A stretch of 64,000 nucleotides of DNA, from contig NZ_CP108095.1 of NCBI RefSeq assembly GCF_036194065.1, positions 3,162,001 through 3,226,000 on the forward strand, in the 5' to 3' direction. The DNA is from Streptomyces sp. NBC_00239 (lineage in GTDB: Bacteria; Actinomycetota; Actinomycetes; Streptomycetales; Streptomycetaceae). The position numbers were made by a program, and so were the translations under genes. The notes under the pieces are model-generated. The model did not search any database. It saw only the letters and a list, made by a program, of their open reading frames with translations, and was not told where the DNA came from. This document shows, piece by piece, positions 55,995 to 64,000 of this stretch (positions are counted from its first letter, which is position 1; every line of letters begins with the position of its first letter).

Positions 55995-56677
55995 ACCCCG
56001 CAGGCTCCCTTCTCACCGCCACCGACCTCCGCAAGGCGTACGGGCCCACCACCGCGCTCGACGGCGCCGGGTTCTCCATCCACCCCGGCGAGGTCGTCGC
56101 CGTCATGGGCCCCTCCGGCTCCGGCAAGTCGACCCTGCTGCACTGCCTCGCGGGCATCGTCTCCCCCGACTCCGGCGGCATCGACTACGCCGGCCGCGAG
56201 ATGACCGCCATGAGCGACGCCGAGCGCAGCGCCCTGCGCCGCAGCGAGTTCGGCTTCGTCTTCCAGTTCGGCCAGCTCGTCCCCGAGCTGACCTGCGTGG
56301 AGAACGTCGCCCTGCCGCTGCGCCTGAACGGAGCCAAGCGCAAGCAGGCCGAGGCCGCGGCCCTGCACTGGATGGAGCGCCTGGAGGTCGACGACCTGGC
56401 CGCCAAGCGGCCCGGCGAGGTCTCCGGCGGCCAGGGCCAGCGGGTGGCCGTGGCCCGTTCCCTGGTCACCGGACCGCGGGTGCTGTTCGCCGACGAGCCG
56501 ACCGGCGCCCTCGACTCCCTCAACGGCGAGCGCGTGATGGAGCTGCTCACCGAGGCCGCCCGGTCCACCAACGCCGCGGTCGTCCTCGTCACCCACGAGA
56601 CCCGCGTCGCCGCCTACTCCGACCGCGAGATCGTCGTGCGCGACGGCCGCTCCCGCGACATGGAGCGGGCCATATGA
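55991..56677 (+). CDS. ABC transporter ATP-binding protein (MacB/LolD-like)
   Basis: A 228-residue ATPase. Walker A GPSGSGKS (40-47), Q-loop in FVFQFGQLVPELT, signature SGGQGQR, Walker B VLFADEPTGALD and H-loop LVTHE. The length and FVFQFGQL are typical of MacB/LolD-type ATPases that pair with FtsX-like permeases. It overlaps padR before and the permease after by ATGA each, so all three are made in step. Confidence 0.96.
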   Translation: MNPAGSLLTATDLRKAYGPTTALDGAGFSIHPGEVVAVMGPSGSGKSTLLHCLAGIVSPDSGGIDYAGREMTAMSDAERSALRRSEFGFVFQFGQLVPELTCVENVALPLRLNGAKRKQAEAAALHWMERLEVDDLAAKRPGEVSGGQGQRVAVARSLVTGPRVLFADEPTGALDSLNGERVMELLTEAARSTNAAVVLVTHETRVAAYSDREIVVRDGRSRDMERAI

Positions 56678-59004
56678 ACCGCTGGCTCCAAGACCTCCGC
56701 ATGGGCATGAAGTTCGCCGTCAGCGGTGGCCGCGAGGGCTGGACGCGCACCCTGCTCACCGCCGTCGGCGTGGGCCTGGGGGTGGCCCTGCTGCTGGTCA
56801 CCACCGCACTGCCCAGCGCGCTCGCGGCCCGCGACGTACGCGGCGACGCGCGCAGCATCGTCACCGCCCCGACCGCCGAGCGGGCCGGACGCGACACCCT
56901 GATCATCGCGGACGTCCCCACCGCCTTCCACGGCAAGGACCTCTACGGCGCCCTGGTCCAGCCCGAGGGCCCGGACGCCCCGCTGCCGCCCGGTCTGGAG
57001 CGCTTCCCCCGCCCCGGCGAGATGGCCGTCTCCCCGGCACTGGACGAGCTGCTCGCCTCCGGCGAGGGCAAGCTGCTCCGCGAGCGCCTGGACGGGAAGG
57101 TCACCGCGATCGTCGGCGACGAGGGCCTGCTCGGTCCGGGCGAACTCGTCTTCTACATCGGCGCCGACAAACTCGACGCGAGCAGCAGCGGCGTCATGCG
57201 GATCACCGGATTCGACAACAGCAACGTCCCGGAGAAGCTGGACCCGGTCCTCGCCCTGCTCCTGCTCATGGTGTTCGTCGCGCTGCTGATGCCGGTGGCC
57301 GTGTTCATCGCCGCCGCCGTCCGCTTCGGCGGCGAGCGCCGCGACCGCCGCCTGGCCGCGCTGCGGCTGATCGGCGCGGACGGCACGATGACCCGCCGCA
57401 TCGCGGCCGGCGAGGCCCTCGCCGGGGCACTGCTGGGCCTGGTGACGGGCGCCGGATTCTTCCTCGTCGCACGGCAGTTCGCCGCGCGCGTCGCGCTCAT
57501 GGACCGCAGCGTGTTCCCGGCGGACCTCGACCCGAGCCTGTGGCTGGTGGCCCTGGTGGCCGTCACCGTGCCCGCGGCCTCCATCGCGGTCACCCTGTTC
57601 GCGCTGCGCGGCGTGGTGATCGAGCCGCTCGGGGTGGTCCGTACGGCCAAGCCGTCGCGGCGCCGGATCTGGTGGCGGCTGCTGCTGCCGCTGGCCGGCC
57701 TGGGCCTGCTCGTCCCCTTGATGGGACGCGGCCGGGACGGCGGAGAGTTCAACCAGTGGCAGGTGAGCACGGGTGTGGTGCTGCTGCTGGTGGGCATCAC
57801 CGCGCTGCTGCCGTGGCTGGTGGAGGCCGTCGTGGCCCGTCTCGGCGGCGGCGGGGTCTCCTGGCAGCTGGCGGTACGCCGCCTCCAGCTGAGCAGCGGC
57901 GCCGCGGCCCGCCTGGTCAACGGCATCGCCGTCGCCGTCGCCGGGGCCATCGCCCTCCAGATGATGTTCGCGGGCATCGAGGGCGACTACACCGAGAACA
58001 CCGGCGCGGACACGAACCGCGCGGCGATGTCGGTCTGGGTCCGCCCCTCCGCAGGCACCGACATCATTCCCCGGGCCGTGGACATCGCCGGGCAGATCGC
58101 CCGGACCGACGGGGTGGCCCAGGTCATCACGCTGACGACGGCGGGCGCCGCGGCCACCGCGCACAATCCGGAGAACCAGACCGACCTGACGATCGGCACC
58201 TGCGAGGCCCTCCGCGAGATCGCACGGCTGCCTTCCTGCAAGAACGGTGACACCTTCCTCCTCACCGGCGGTTACGACGACGAGGGCAGCCGGAAGATCG
58301 CCCGCCCCGGCGCGAAGCTGTTCATCGGAGCGCTCCACGACGACAGCGCGGCCAAGCCGACCGTCTGGACCGTGCCCCGCGGCATCCGCGCGGTGCCGAA
58401 CAGGGTCGACCCGGCGGGCAGCCCCCGCGGCGGCATCCTGACCACCCCGGCCGCGGCGCCCGCGAACCTGGCCGGCGCCGGATACGCCTCGGTGTACGTC
58501 AGGCTCGACCCGACCGTGCCGGACGCCCTCGAACGCGCCCGCACCGCGGCGTTCAAGGCGGATCCGGTGCCCAACGCGATGACGCTGAGGCTGACCGACC
58601 AGAGCCGCCGCTTCACCGGCATCCAGACCGGCCTGTTCATCGGCGCCATCCTCGTCCTCCTGCTGATCGGCGCGAGCCTGCTGGTCTCCCAGCTCGAGCA
58701 GCTGCGCGAGCGCAAGAAGCTGCTGGCCGCCCTGGTCGCCTTCGGCACCCGGCGCTCCACGCTGAGCCTGTCGGTGCTGTGGCAGACCGCGGTCCCGATC
58801 GCGCTCGGCCTGCTGCTGGCCTCGGCCACGGGCCTGGCGCTGGGCGCGGTGCTGATGCGGATGGCGGCCGTGCCGGTCTCTGTGGACTGGGCGTCGGTCG
58901 GCGCGATGGCGGGCATCGGCGCGGGCGTGGTGCTGCTGGTGACCCTGCTCAGCCTGCCGCCGCTGCTGCGGCTGATGCGCCCGGACGGCCTGCGCACCGA
59001 GTAG
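56674..59004 (+). CDS. FtsX-like ABC transporter permease
   Basis: A 776-residue membrane protein. One N-terminal helix, an extracytoplasmic region of about 140 residues, FtsX helices from about 190 to 340, a second extracytoplasmic region (about 430-640) and a C-terminal FtsX domain (about 645-770) with a QLEQLRERKKLLAALVAFGT coupling segment. The duplicated FtsX layout is that of non-canonical exporters for lipid-soluble or peptide molecules. It works with the upstream ATPase under PadR control. No signal for a particular substrate. Confidence 0.93.
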   Translation: MNRWLQDLRMGMKFAVSGGREGWTRTLLTAVGVGLGVALLLVTTALPSALAARDVRGDARSIVTAPTAERAGRDTLIIADVPTAFHGKDLYGALVQPEGPDAPLPPGLERFPRPGEMAVSPALDELLASGEGKLLRERLDGKVTAIVGDEGLLGPGELVFYIGADKLDASSSGVMRITGFDNSNVPEKLDPVLALLLLMVFVALLMPVAVFIAAAVRFGGERRDRRLAALRLIGADGTMTRRIAAGEALAGALLGLVTGAGFFLVARQFAARVALMDRSVFPADLDPSLWLVALVAVTVPAASIAVTLFALRGVVIEPLGVVRTAKPSRRRIWWRLLLPLAGLGLLVPLMGRGRDGGEFNQWQVSTGVVLLLVGITALLPWLVEAVVARLGGGGVSWQLAVRRLQLSSGAAARLVNGIAVAVAGAIALQMMFAGIEGDYTENTGADTNRAAMSVWVRPSAGTDIIPRAVDIAGQIARTDGVAQVITLTTAGAAATAHNPENQTDLTIGTCEALREIARLPSCKNGDTFLLTGGYDDEGSRKIARPGAKLFIGALHDDSAAKPTVWTVPRGIRAVPNRVDPAGSPRGGILTTPAAAPANLAGAGYASVYVRLDPTVPDALERARTAAFKADPVPNAMTLRLTDQSRRFTGIQTGLFIGAILVLLLIGASLLVSQLEQLRERKKLLAALVAFGTRRSTLSLSVLWQTAVPIALGLLLASATGLALGAVLMRMAAVPVSVDWASVGAMAGIGAGVVLLVTLLSLPPLLRLMRPDGLRTE

Positions 59005-59047
59005 GACGTACGCACGCTCGGCACGGCTGCCGGTGCGGCCCGCGGAC

Positions 59048-59995
59048 TCAGTCCGTGGGCCACACCGGCAGCGGCCGTACGGCCTCCCGCAGCGCGGCGG
59101 CGAACTGCGCGAACTCGTCCTGCCGGGCGGTACCGGTGCGCATGGCGAGCGCGATCCGCCGGGAGGGCGCCGGCTCGGCGAAGTACCCGGTGGCCAGGTG
59201 TTCGTTTCGGGTGGTCTCCAGCCGCATCGCGGTGCGCGGCAGCAGGGTCACGCCCAGTCCCCCGGCGACCAGTTGGACCAGGGTGGAGAGCCCGGCCGCG
59301 GTCGTGGTGACGGCCGCGCCCTCGGTCCGCCCGGCCTCCCGGCAGATGTCGAGGGCCTGGTCGCGCAGACAGTGGCCCTCGTCGAGCAACAGCAGGTGCA
59401 GGCCGCGCAGTTCCTCGCGCGGAATGTCCCGACGGCCGGCCAGCGGGTGGTCGCGGGGCGCCACCAGCACGAAGTCCTCGTCGAAGACCGGGAGTTCGGT
59501 GACCCCCGGGACGCCCAGCGGCACCGCGAGCAGCAGCAGGTCGAGGCGTCCGCCGGCGAGCCCGTCGAGCAGCGAGGAGGTCTGCTCCTCGTGCACCTGG
59601 AGGTCCAGGCGCGGGTAGCGGCGGTGGATCAGCGAGAGCACCGTGGGCAGCAGGTACGGGGCGACCGTGGGGATCACGCCGAGCCGCAGCACTCCGGTGA
59701 ACGGCGCCCGCACCGCCTCGGCCTCCTCCAGCAGCGAGCCGACCGCGTCGAGGACGGCGTGCGCGCGGGCGGCGATCTTCTCCCCGGCGGGCGAGAGGAG
59801 CACCTTGCGGGTGGTGCGCTCCAGGAGCTGCACCCCGAGGGCCTCCTCCAGCGCGGAGACGGCCCCGGACAGCGCGGGCTGGCTCATGCCGATGGCGGCC
59901 GCGGCGTCGCGGAAGTGCAGGTGCTCGGCGACGGCCGCGAAGGCGCGCAGCTGGGCGAGCGTGGGTTGCTTCGCTCCCCTATTACCGACAGCCAC
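59048..59995 (-). CDS. oxyR: Hydrogen peroxide sensor OxyR (LysR family)
   Basis: A 315-residue LysR regulator with an N-terminal HTH (QPTLAQLRAFAAVAEHLHF, SQPALSGAVSALEEALG) and an effector domain with redox cysteines 209 and 218 (GHCLRDQALDIC). These form a disulfide on H2O2 and switch on ahpCD. GTG at 59995 has a perfect GGAGGT 9 nt upstream; the longer frame to 60046 is rejected. It is divergent from ahpC, as in other Streptomyces. Confidence 0.97.
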   Translation of the reverse strand: MAVGNRGAKQPTLAQLRAFAAVAEHLHFRDAAAAIGMSQPALSGAVSALEEALGVQLLERTTRKVLLSPAGEKIAARAHAVLDAVGSLLEEAEAVRAPFTGVLRLGVIPTVAPYLLPTVLSLIHRRYPRLDLQVHEEQTSSLLDGLAGGRLDLLLLAVPLGVPGVTELPVFDEDFVLVAPRDHPLAGRRDIPREELRGLHLLLLDEGHCLRDQALDICREAGRTEGAAVTTTAAGLSTLVQLVAGGLGVTLLPRTAMRLETTRNEHLATGYFAEPAPSRRIALAMRTGTARQDEFAQFAAALREAVRPLPVWPTD

Positions 59996-60140
59996 TGATA
60001 GGTACCTCCGATCACGTACTTCCATCCTAGCTATTTCTGTAATCAATGCAGCTGTGCCAGCATGTGAGACCAGTCCAACCCCCCTCAGGAATCATCAAAA
60101 GCCCCAAAAGGGCGGTGTTTCCGTTCCGCAAGGAGTGCAC
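59996..60140. promoter_or_regulatory. Divergent oxyR/ahpC control region
   Basis: The 145-nt gap holds both promoters. A lower-G+C patch at about 60027-60052 (CATCCTAGCTATTTCTGTAA) with ATAGCTA-type half sites on the minus strand is the likely OxyR-binding area. Exact boxes could not be fixed. Confidence 0.6.
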
Positions 60141-60695
60141 GTGCTCACTGTCGGTGACAAGTTCCCCGCGTACGATCTGACCGCTTGTGTCTCGCTCGAG
60201 GCCGGCAGCGAGTTCGCCCAGATCGACCACAAGACCTACGAGGGCAAGTGGCGCGTGGTGTTCTTCTGGCCGAAGGACTTCACCTTCGTCTGCCCGACCG
60301 AGATCGCCGCCTTCGGCAAGCTGAACGACGAGTTCGCCGACCGTGACGCGCAGGTCCTCGGCGTCTCCGGCGACTCCGAGTTCGTGCACCACGCCTGGCG
60401 CAAGGACCACGCCGACCTGCGTGACCTGCCCTTCCCGATGCTGGCCGACTCGAAGCACGAGCTCATGCAGGCCTGTGGCGTGCAGGGGGAGGACGGCTTC
60501 GCGCAGCGCGCCGTCTTCATCGTCGACCAGAACAACGAGATCCAGTTCACGATGGTGACCGCCGGTTCCGTGGGCCGTAACCCCAAGGAGGTCCTGCGGG
60601 TCCTCGACGCCCTGCAGACCGACGAGCTGTGCCCCTGCAACTGGAACAAGGGCGAGACCACCCTGGACGCCGGCGCCCTGCTGGCCGGTGAGTGA
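60141..60695 (+). CDS. ahpC: Alkyl hydroperoxide reductase C (2-Cys peroxiredoxin)
   Basis: A 184-residue peroxiredoxin. Peroxidatic Cys51 is in FTFVCPTE; the resolving Cys is in ELCPCNW near the C-terminus. It reduces hydrogen and organic peroxides, being recycled by AhpD. GTG at 60141 has AAGGAG 6 nt upstream. ahpD follows after 3 nt. Confidence 0.97.
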   Translation: MLTVGDKFPAYDLTACVSLEAGSEFAQIDHKTYEGKWRVVFFWPKDFTFVCPTEIAAFGKLNDEFADRDAQVLGVSGDSEFVHHAWRKDHADLRDLPFPMLADSKHELMQACGVQGEDGFAQRAVFIVDQNNEIQFTMVTAGSVGRNPKEVLRVLDALQTDELCPCNWNKGETTLDAGALLAGE

Positions 60696-60698
60696 CCC

Positions 60699-61232
60699 GT
60701 GTCCCTCGACGCACTGAAGTCCGCCATACCGGACTTCGCCAAGGACCTGAAGCTGAACCTCGGCTCGGTCATCGGCAACAGCGACCTGCCCCAGCAGCAG
60801 CTGTGGGGCACCGTCCTGGCGTGCGCGATCGCCTCGCGCTCCCCGAGGGTGCTGCGTGAGCTGGAGCCGGAGGCGAAGGCGAACCTGACGCCGGAGGCGT
60901 ACAGCGCCGCCAAGTCCGCCGCCGCGATCATGGCGATGAACAACGTCTTCTACCGCACCCGCCACCTGCTCTCCGACCCGGAGTACGGCACGATGCGGGC
61001 CGGTCTGCGGATGAACGTCATCGGCAACCCGGGCGTGGAGAAGGTCGACTTCGAGCTGTGGTCCCTCGCGGTCTCCGCGATCAACGGCTGCGGCCAGTGC
61101 CTCGACTCGCACGAGCAGGTGCTCCGCAAGGCCGGCGTCGACCGTGAGACCGTCCAGGAAGCCGTCAAGATCGCCTCGGTGATCCAGGCCGTCGGCGCCA
61201 CCCTGGACGCGGAAGCCGTCCTCGCCGGATAA
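60699..61232 (+). CDS. ahpD: Alkylhydroperoxidase AhpD
   Basis: A 177-residue all-helical protein with the CXXC active site Cys131-G-Q-Cys134 and the partner His138 ([12 protein letters not shown]). It reduces oxidised AhpC with electrons from lipoylated enzymes. GTG at 60699 is 3 nt past the ahpC stop, and both are in one operon under OxyR. Confidence 0.97.
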   Translation: MSLDALKSAIPDFAKDLKLNLGSVIGNSDLPQQQLWGTVLACAIASRSPRVLRELEPEAKANLTPEAYSAAKSAAAIMAMNNVFYRTRHLLSDPEYGTMRAGLRMNVIGNPGVEKVDFELWSLAVSAINGCGQCLDSHEQVLRKAGVDRETVQEAVKIASVIQAVGATLDAEAVLAG

Positions 61233-61290
61233 CACCGCGCCGTACGACGAGCCCCCGGCAGCACTTCCCGTGCGCCGGGGGCTCTCGCGT

Positions 61291-62043
61291 TCAATCCCGC
61301 AGGGTCGTGATCAGCGTCCGCATGTCCTCGATCAGCGCGGCCTGCACCGCCGTCTCGTCGGCCTCGGTGTCCGGCTCCGGTTCCGTCGGGCCCTGCCCGC
61401 CCGAGTACGACCAGCCCTGCGTCACCGACATGACGAAGACGGCGCCGCCGTCCAGCACCCGCAGCTCGGGCCCTTCGAGCGGTTCGCCCGAGACCATCAC
61501 CGCGTCCTCGCCGAGGCCGGGCACCGGTTCCCGCTTCACCTCCCAGTCGGCGTTCCAGCGCCACCGGTCGATGTCGGCGTCGTACTCCGGTCCCGGGTCG
61601 GTCACCCGGTGCCGGAGCAGGGTCACGGTCACCTCGTTGACGGACTGCCAGCCTTCGCCCGGCTCGCCGCTGCCGTCGGTGGCCTTCGGCGCCGGCCCGT
61701 CGGCGCGCAGCACGCAGCTGAACCAGTCCACCGCCGGATGCGCGGCCTCCGCCCGGGTGGTCGACCCGCGCAGATTGCCCAGCACCCGGCTCAGCGCCCG
61801 GGCCCGCGCCTCGTCGCAGAGGTTGACGGGCTTGCGGTAGTTCAGCGGCGGCGCGCCGTCCCCGCCGCCGAGCGCGTACAGGGCGCCGCCCCAGGCCGCC
61901 GAGGCGGCCACCGCCCCGACGAGCGTCCACACCCACGCCCTTCGCGGCGCGCGCGCCGCCCCGGACTCCGGTTCCCGTACGAGCTGTTCGCGCGCCGGGT
62001 CCGGCGGCTCGTTCGGACTGTCGAGCTCAGGCTCGGATATCAC
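61291..62043 (-). CDS. Membrane-anchored protein of unknown function, paralogue A
   Basis: A 250-residue protein: acidic N-terminus (start GTG at 62043, I-S-E-P-E-L-D), one transmembrane helix (VWTLVGAVAASAAWGGALYAL, about 38-58), and an extracytoplasmic domain of about 190 residues with two conserved cysteines and a closing LRVLDGGAVFVMSVT block, then an acidic Glu/Asp patch and a helical end (ALIEDMRTLITTL). It is paralogous to the next gene upstream (62066-62821). GGGGGAA lies before the start. Function unknown. Confidence 0.8.
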   Translation of the reverse strand: MISEPELDSPNEPPDPAREQLVREPESGAARAPRRAWVWTLVGAVAASAAWGGALYALGGGDGAPPLNYRKPVNLCDEARARALSRVLGNLRGSTTRAEAAHPAVDWFSCVLRADGPAPKATDGSGEPGEGWQSVNEVTVTLLRHRVTDPGPEYDADIDRWRWNADWEVKREPVPGLGEDAVMVSGEPLEGPELRVLDGGAVFVMSVTQGWSYSGGQGPTEPEPDTEADETAVQAALIEDMRTLITTLRD

Positions 62044-62045
62044 CT
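62020..62045 (-). repeat. 26-nt identical 5' end of paralogue A
   Basis: It is identical to 62798-62823, and covers the start codon and the codons for I-S-E-P-E-L-D. The rest of the two genes is much less alike. Confidence 0.85.
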
Positions 62046-62065
62046 TCAGTTCCCCCGTTCACATG

Positions 62066-62821
62066 TCACCCCTTGTTCAGCGCGACCGCGGTCATCAGTG
62101 CGCGCGTGTCCTCGATCATGGCCGACAGCACCGCGTCGGAGTCCGTCTCGGGCTCCTCCGGCGGCACGGTGCCCCCGTCGTCGTCCACGTCTCCGTCGTA
62201 CTGCTGCATGACCTGCACGGACACGGAGAAGACGACGCCGCCGTCCAGTACCCGCAGTTGCCAGCTGTCGGCGCTGTCCTCCCGTACCAGCAGGGCCCGC
62301 TCACCCAGCCCCGGGACCTCCTCGGGGTTCGACCCCGAGGTGAGGAACCCGTATTGGGTCGACGTCGCGTCGAACTCCGTCTGCGGGTCCACCTTCTTGT
62401 GCCGTTCCAGCACCAGGTGGATCCACACGTGGCGGGTGTAGCCGCGATGGGACGGGACCTCGACGCCCGCCACGGAGTCCCGCGAGCAGGCACTGCGGTC
62501 GAGCACCGGGTCACGGCGCTTGACGACGTCGCCCTGGGTCACGGTCTCCCCCAGCAGCCGGGTCAGGGCCGCCGCGCTGAAGCGCTTGCACAGGTCGTCG
62601 CCCGCCGCGTAGCGGATCTCCGGCGGCGTGTCCGCGGCCGTGACGTTGATCAGTACGCCCGCCCACACCGACGACGCGAGCAGCGCCCCGCCGAGCGCCC
62701 AGCGCCACGGCCGGCGCGCCCCCCGTTCCCGGACCGCGGCGGGCTCGCGCACCTCGGGCTGCTCGTACCGCCGGGCGCCGGGCGGCTCGTACTCCCCGTC
62801 GAGCTCAGGCTCGGATATCAC
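62066..62821 (-). CDS. Membrane-anchored protein of unknown function, paralogue B
   Basis: A 251-residue protein with the same plan as paralogue A: GTG start followed by I-S-E-P-E-L-D, acidic/Pro-rich cytoplasmic part, transmembrane helix (WALGGALLASSVWAGVLI, about 42-59) and an extracytoplasmic domain with cysteines and the LRVLDGGVVFSVSV block. The start overlaps the end of the AI-2E gene by 17 nt, so it is translationally coupled to it. Together A and B follow the AI-2E gene in one leftward operon. Confidence 0.8.
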   Translation of the reverse strand: MISEPELDGEYEPPGARRYEQPEVREPAAVRERGARRPWRWALGGALLASSVWAGVLINVTAADTPPEIRYAAGDDLCKRFSAAALTRLLGETVTQGDVVKRRDPVLDRSACSRDSVAGVEVPSHRGYTRHVWIHLVLERHKKVDPQTEFDATSTQYGFLTSGSNPEEVPGLGERALLVREDSADSWQLRVLDGGVVFSVSVQVMQQYDGDVDDDGGTVPPEEPETDSDAVLSAMIEDTRALMTAVALNKG

Positions 62822-62823
62822 CT
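62798..62823 (-). repeat. 26-nt identical 5' end of paralogue B, overlapping the AI-2E gene end
   Basis: It is identical to 62020-62045. In the other frame it also codes the last codons and stop of the AI-2E gene (G-D-I-R-A-stop). Confidence 0.85.
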
Positions 62824-64000
62824 CTGGTGTCCCCCTGGTCGGTCGGAGCCGCCGGCAGGGCCGTCGCGCCGTGGGGCGCCGGGCCGATGCGCAGCTCCTG
62901 TTCACGGGAGTACGCCCGCAGGTAGCCGACCACGGTGTTGGTGACGGCGACCAGCGGGACCGCGACCACCGCGCCCCCGATGCCCGCGATCATCCCACCC
63001 GCGGCCACCGAGAGCACTACCGCCAGCGGATGGACCCGCACCGCCCGTCCCAGGATGAACGGCTGGAGCACGTGCCCCTCGATCTGCTGCACCGCGAGGA
63101 CCACGAGCAGCACCAGCAGGGCCGTCACCGCCCCCTCGGTGACCAGCGCCACCACCACCGCGAGCGCCCCGGAGATCACCGCGCCGACCAGCGGGATGAA
63201 GGCGAACAGGAAGATGAAGACGGCCAGCGGCACCGCCATCGGCACGTCCAGGAAGTAGATGCCGAGGCCGATGAAGATGGCGTCGATGAGGGCGACGATG
63301 ACCGTGCCGCGCACGTACGCGGTGAGGGTCCGCCAGGCCCGCGGGCCCGCGCCGGCCACGCCGGTGCGGGCGATGGCGGGGACCAGGCCGAGGGTCCACT
63401 GCCAGATCCGCTTGCCGTCGTAGAGCAGGAAGAGGGTGGAGAACATCGCGAGGAGGATCCCGGTCAGCACCTCGACCATCACCGTGACGCCCTGGAGGCC
63501 GGCGGAGGTGATCTCGTCGGTGTTGGTGCCGATGGTCTCGCTGAGGTTCTTCGCGATGTCGTTGATCTGTTTTTCGGTGACGTGGAACGGGCTGTTCAGC
63601 GCGGCGCGTTTGAGCTCGTCGATGCCGTCGCGGAGCCGGTCGGAGAGGTCGTCGAGGTTCTCCATGACCTGCCAGACCACGAACCAGCCGACCAGTCCGA
63701 TGACCACGAACCCGAGGATCGCGGTGACGGCGGTCGCCAGCCCGCGCGGCAGGCCGAGCCGCCGCAGCCGGACCACGAACGGCTGGAGCAGGGCGGTGAC
63801 GAGCATGGCCGCGGCGAAGGCGAGGACGACCAGCCGGACTTCGCTGATCACCCTCATCAGCACCCAGAGGAGGGCGGCGACCAGCAGCAGCCGCCAGCTG
63901 GCCTCCGCGGCCACCCGGACGCCCCACGGCACCACGCTCACCGGGTCGGGCCTGGCGGGCGGGCGGTGGACGGGCGGCACGGCGTGCTCGCCCGCGGGCG
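62805..64000 (-). CDS. AI-2E family transporter (5' end outside window)
   Basis: The frame stays open to the window edge and reads P-A-G-E-H-A before the first possible start at 63980 (GTG), so the N-terminus probably lies beyond. The visible 398 residues have about eight helices: a first pair LLLVAALLWVLMRVI and LVVLAFAAAMLVTALLQPFVV, a long amphipathic stretch (about 115-180), then AVFIFLFAFIPLVGAVISG with VQQIEGHVLQPFILGRAVRVHP, the AI-2E/PerM signature. Some members move ions (Na+/H+), despite the name. It is the first gene of an operon with the two unknown membrane proteins. Confidence 0.92.
   Translation of the reverse strand, partial: PAGEHAVPPVHRPPARPDPVSVVPWGVRVAAEASWRLLLVAALLWVLMRVISEVRLVVLAFAAAMLVTALLQPFVVRLRRLGLPRGLATAVTAILGFVVIGLVGWFVVWQVMENLDDLSDRLRDGIDELKRAALNSPFHVTEKQINDIAKNLSETIGTNTDEITSAGLQGVTVMVEVLTGILLAMFSTLFLLYDGKRIWQWTLGLVPAIARTGVAGAGPRAWRTLTAYVRGTVIVALIDAIFIGLGIYFLDVPMAVPLAVFIFLFAFIPLVGAVISGALAVVVALVTEGAVTALLVLLVVLAVQQIEGHVLQPFILGRAVRVHPLAVVLSVAAGGMIAGIGGAVVAVPLVAVTNTVVGYLRAYSREQELRIGPAPHGATALPAAPTDQGDTRGDIRA

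Overview
The base composition (very high G+C, third codon positions almost all G or C, many GTG starts) and gene content point to a Streptomyces chromosome. The gene content includes a WhiB-like protein, SpoIIE-type PP2C phosphatases with HATPase domains, polyphosphate glucokinase, a secreted GH18 chitinase, a DUF6542 protein, class II fructose bisphosphatase and the oxyR/ahpCD pair. The order oxyR-ahpCD ... fumarases ... wblI-glpX ... xse-ispH-ppgK-ychF matches, as I remember it, the core region near SCO5031-SCO5061 of S. coelicolor. No rRNA, tRNA, CRISPR array or phage structural gene was seen.

Left part (1-15.2 kb): the end of a PspA gene, then signalling proteins (a PAS/GAF/PP2C/HATPase phosphatase and a separate RsbW-like kinase), a NUDIX hydrolase, a SPOR peptide and a GntR/UTRA regulator. 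The secreted GH18 chitinase that follows has a DasR-type operator between its -35 and -10 boxes. Then come a secreted subtilisin-like protease, a PEP mutase/isocitrate lyase-type enzyme and an EamA exporter. A leftward three-gene operon encodes two paralogous membrane-anchored esterase-fold proteins and a trypsin-like protease.

Accessory part (15.2-29.0 kb): a truncated Uma2-like gene stops where a 25-nt repeat begins. The second copy of that repeat lies 1.6 kb away, beyond an ABM-like gene and a relBE-type toxin-antitoxin pair with a leaderless promoter. Next is a 12-kb integrated island bounded by an 18-nt direct repeat. One copy (16949-16966) lies beside tyrosine-recombinase and PIN-toxin remnants, and the other (28966-28983) is the last 18 nt of ychF. 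The island carries one leftward operon, hsdR-hsdS-hsdM-second hsdM-like methylase-AIPR nuclease: a type I restriction-modification set with two methylase subunits and an abortive-infection family protein. A decayed second copy of the ychF 3' end sits just outside the intact one, which suggests repeated use of this site.

Right part (29.0-64 kb): mostly conserved housekeeping genes: ychF, ppgK, ispH, an APC permease, xseA/xseB, a nitroreductase under a palindromic operator, glpX, a wblI-like gene, class I and class II fumarases, GDPD, arylamine N-acetyltransferase, a secreted SGNH hydrolase with a ricin-type lectin, a second large SpoIIE-type phosphatase and a class A PBP. A flotillin-like SPFH protein is translationally coupled to a ribbon-helix-helix protein behind a 16-bp palindrome. 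A PadR-ABC-FtsX operon, divergent oxyR/ahpCD, and two paralogous membrane proteins coupled to an AI-2E family transporter complete the window. That last gene is cut by the window edge.
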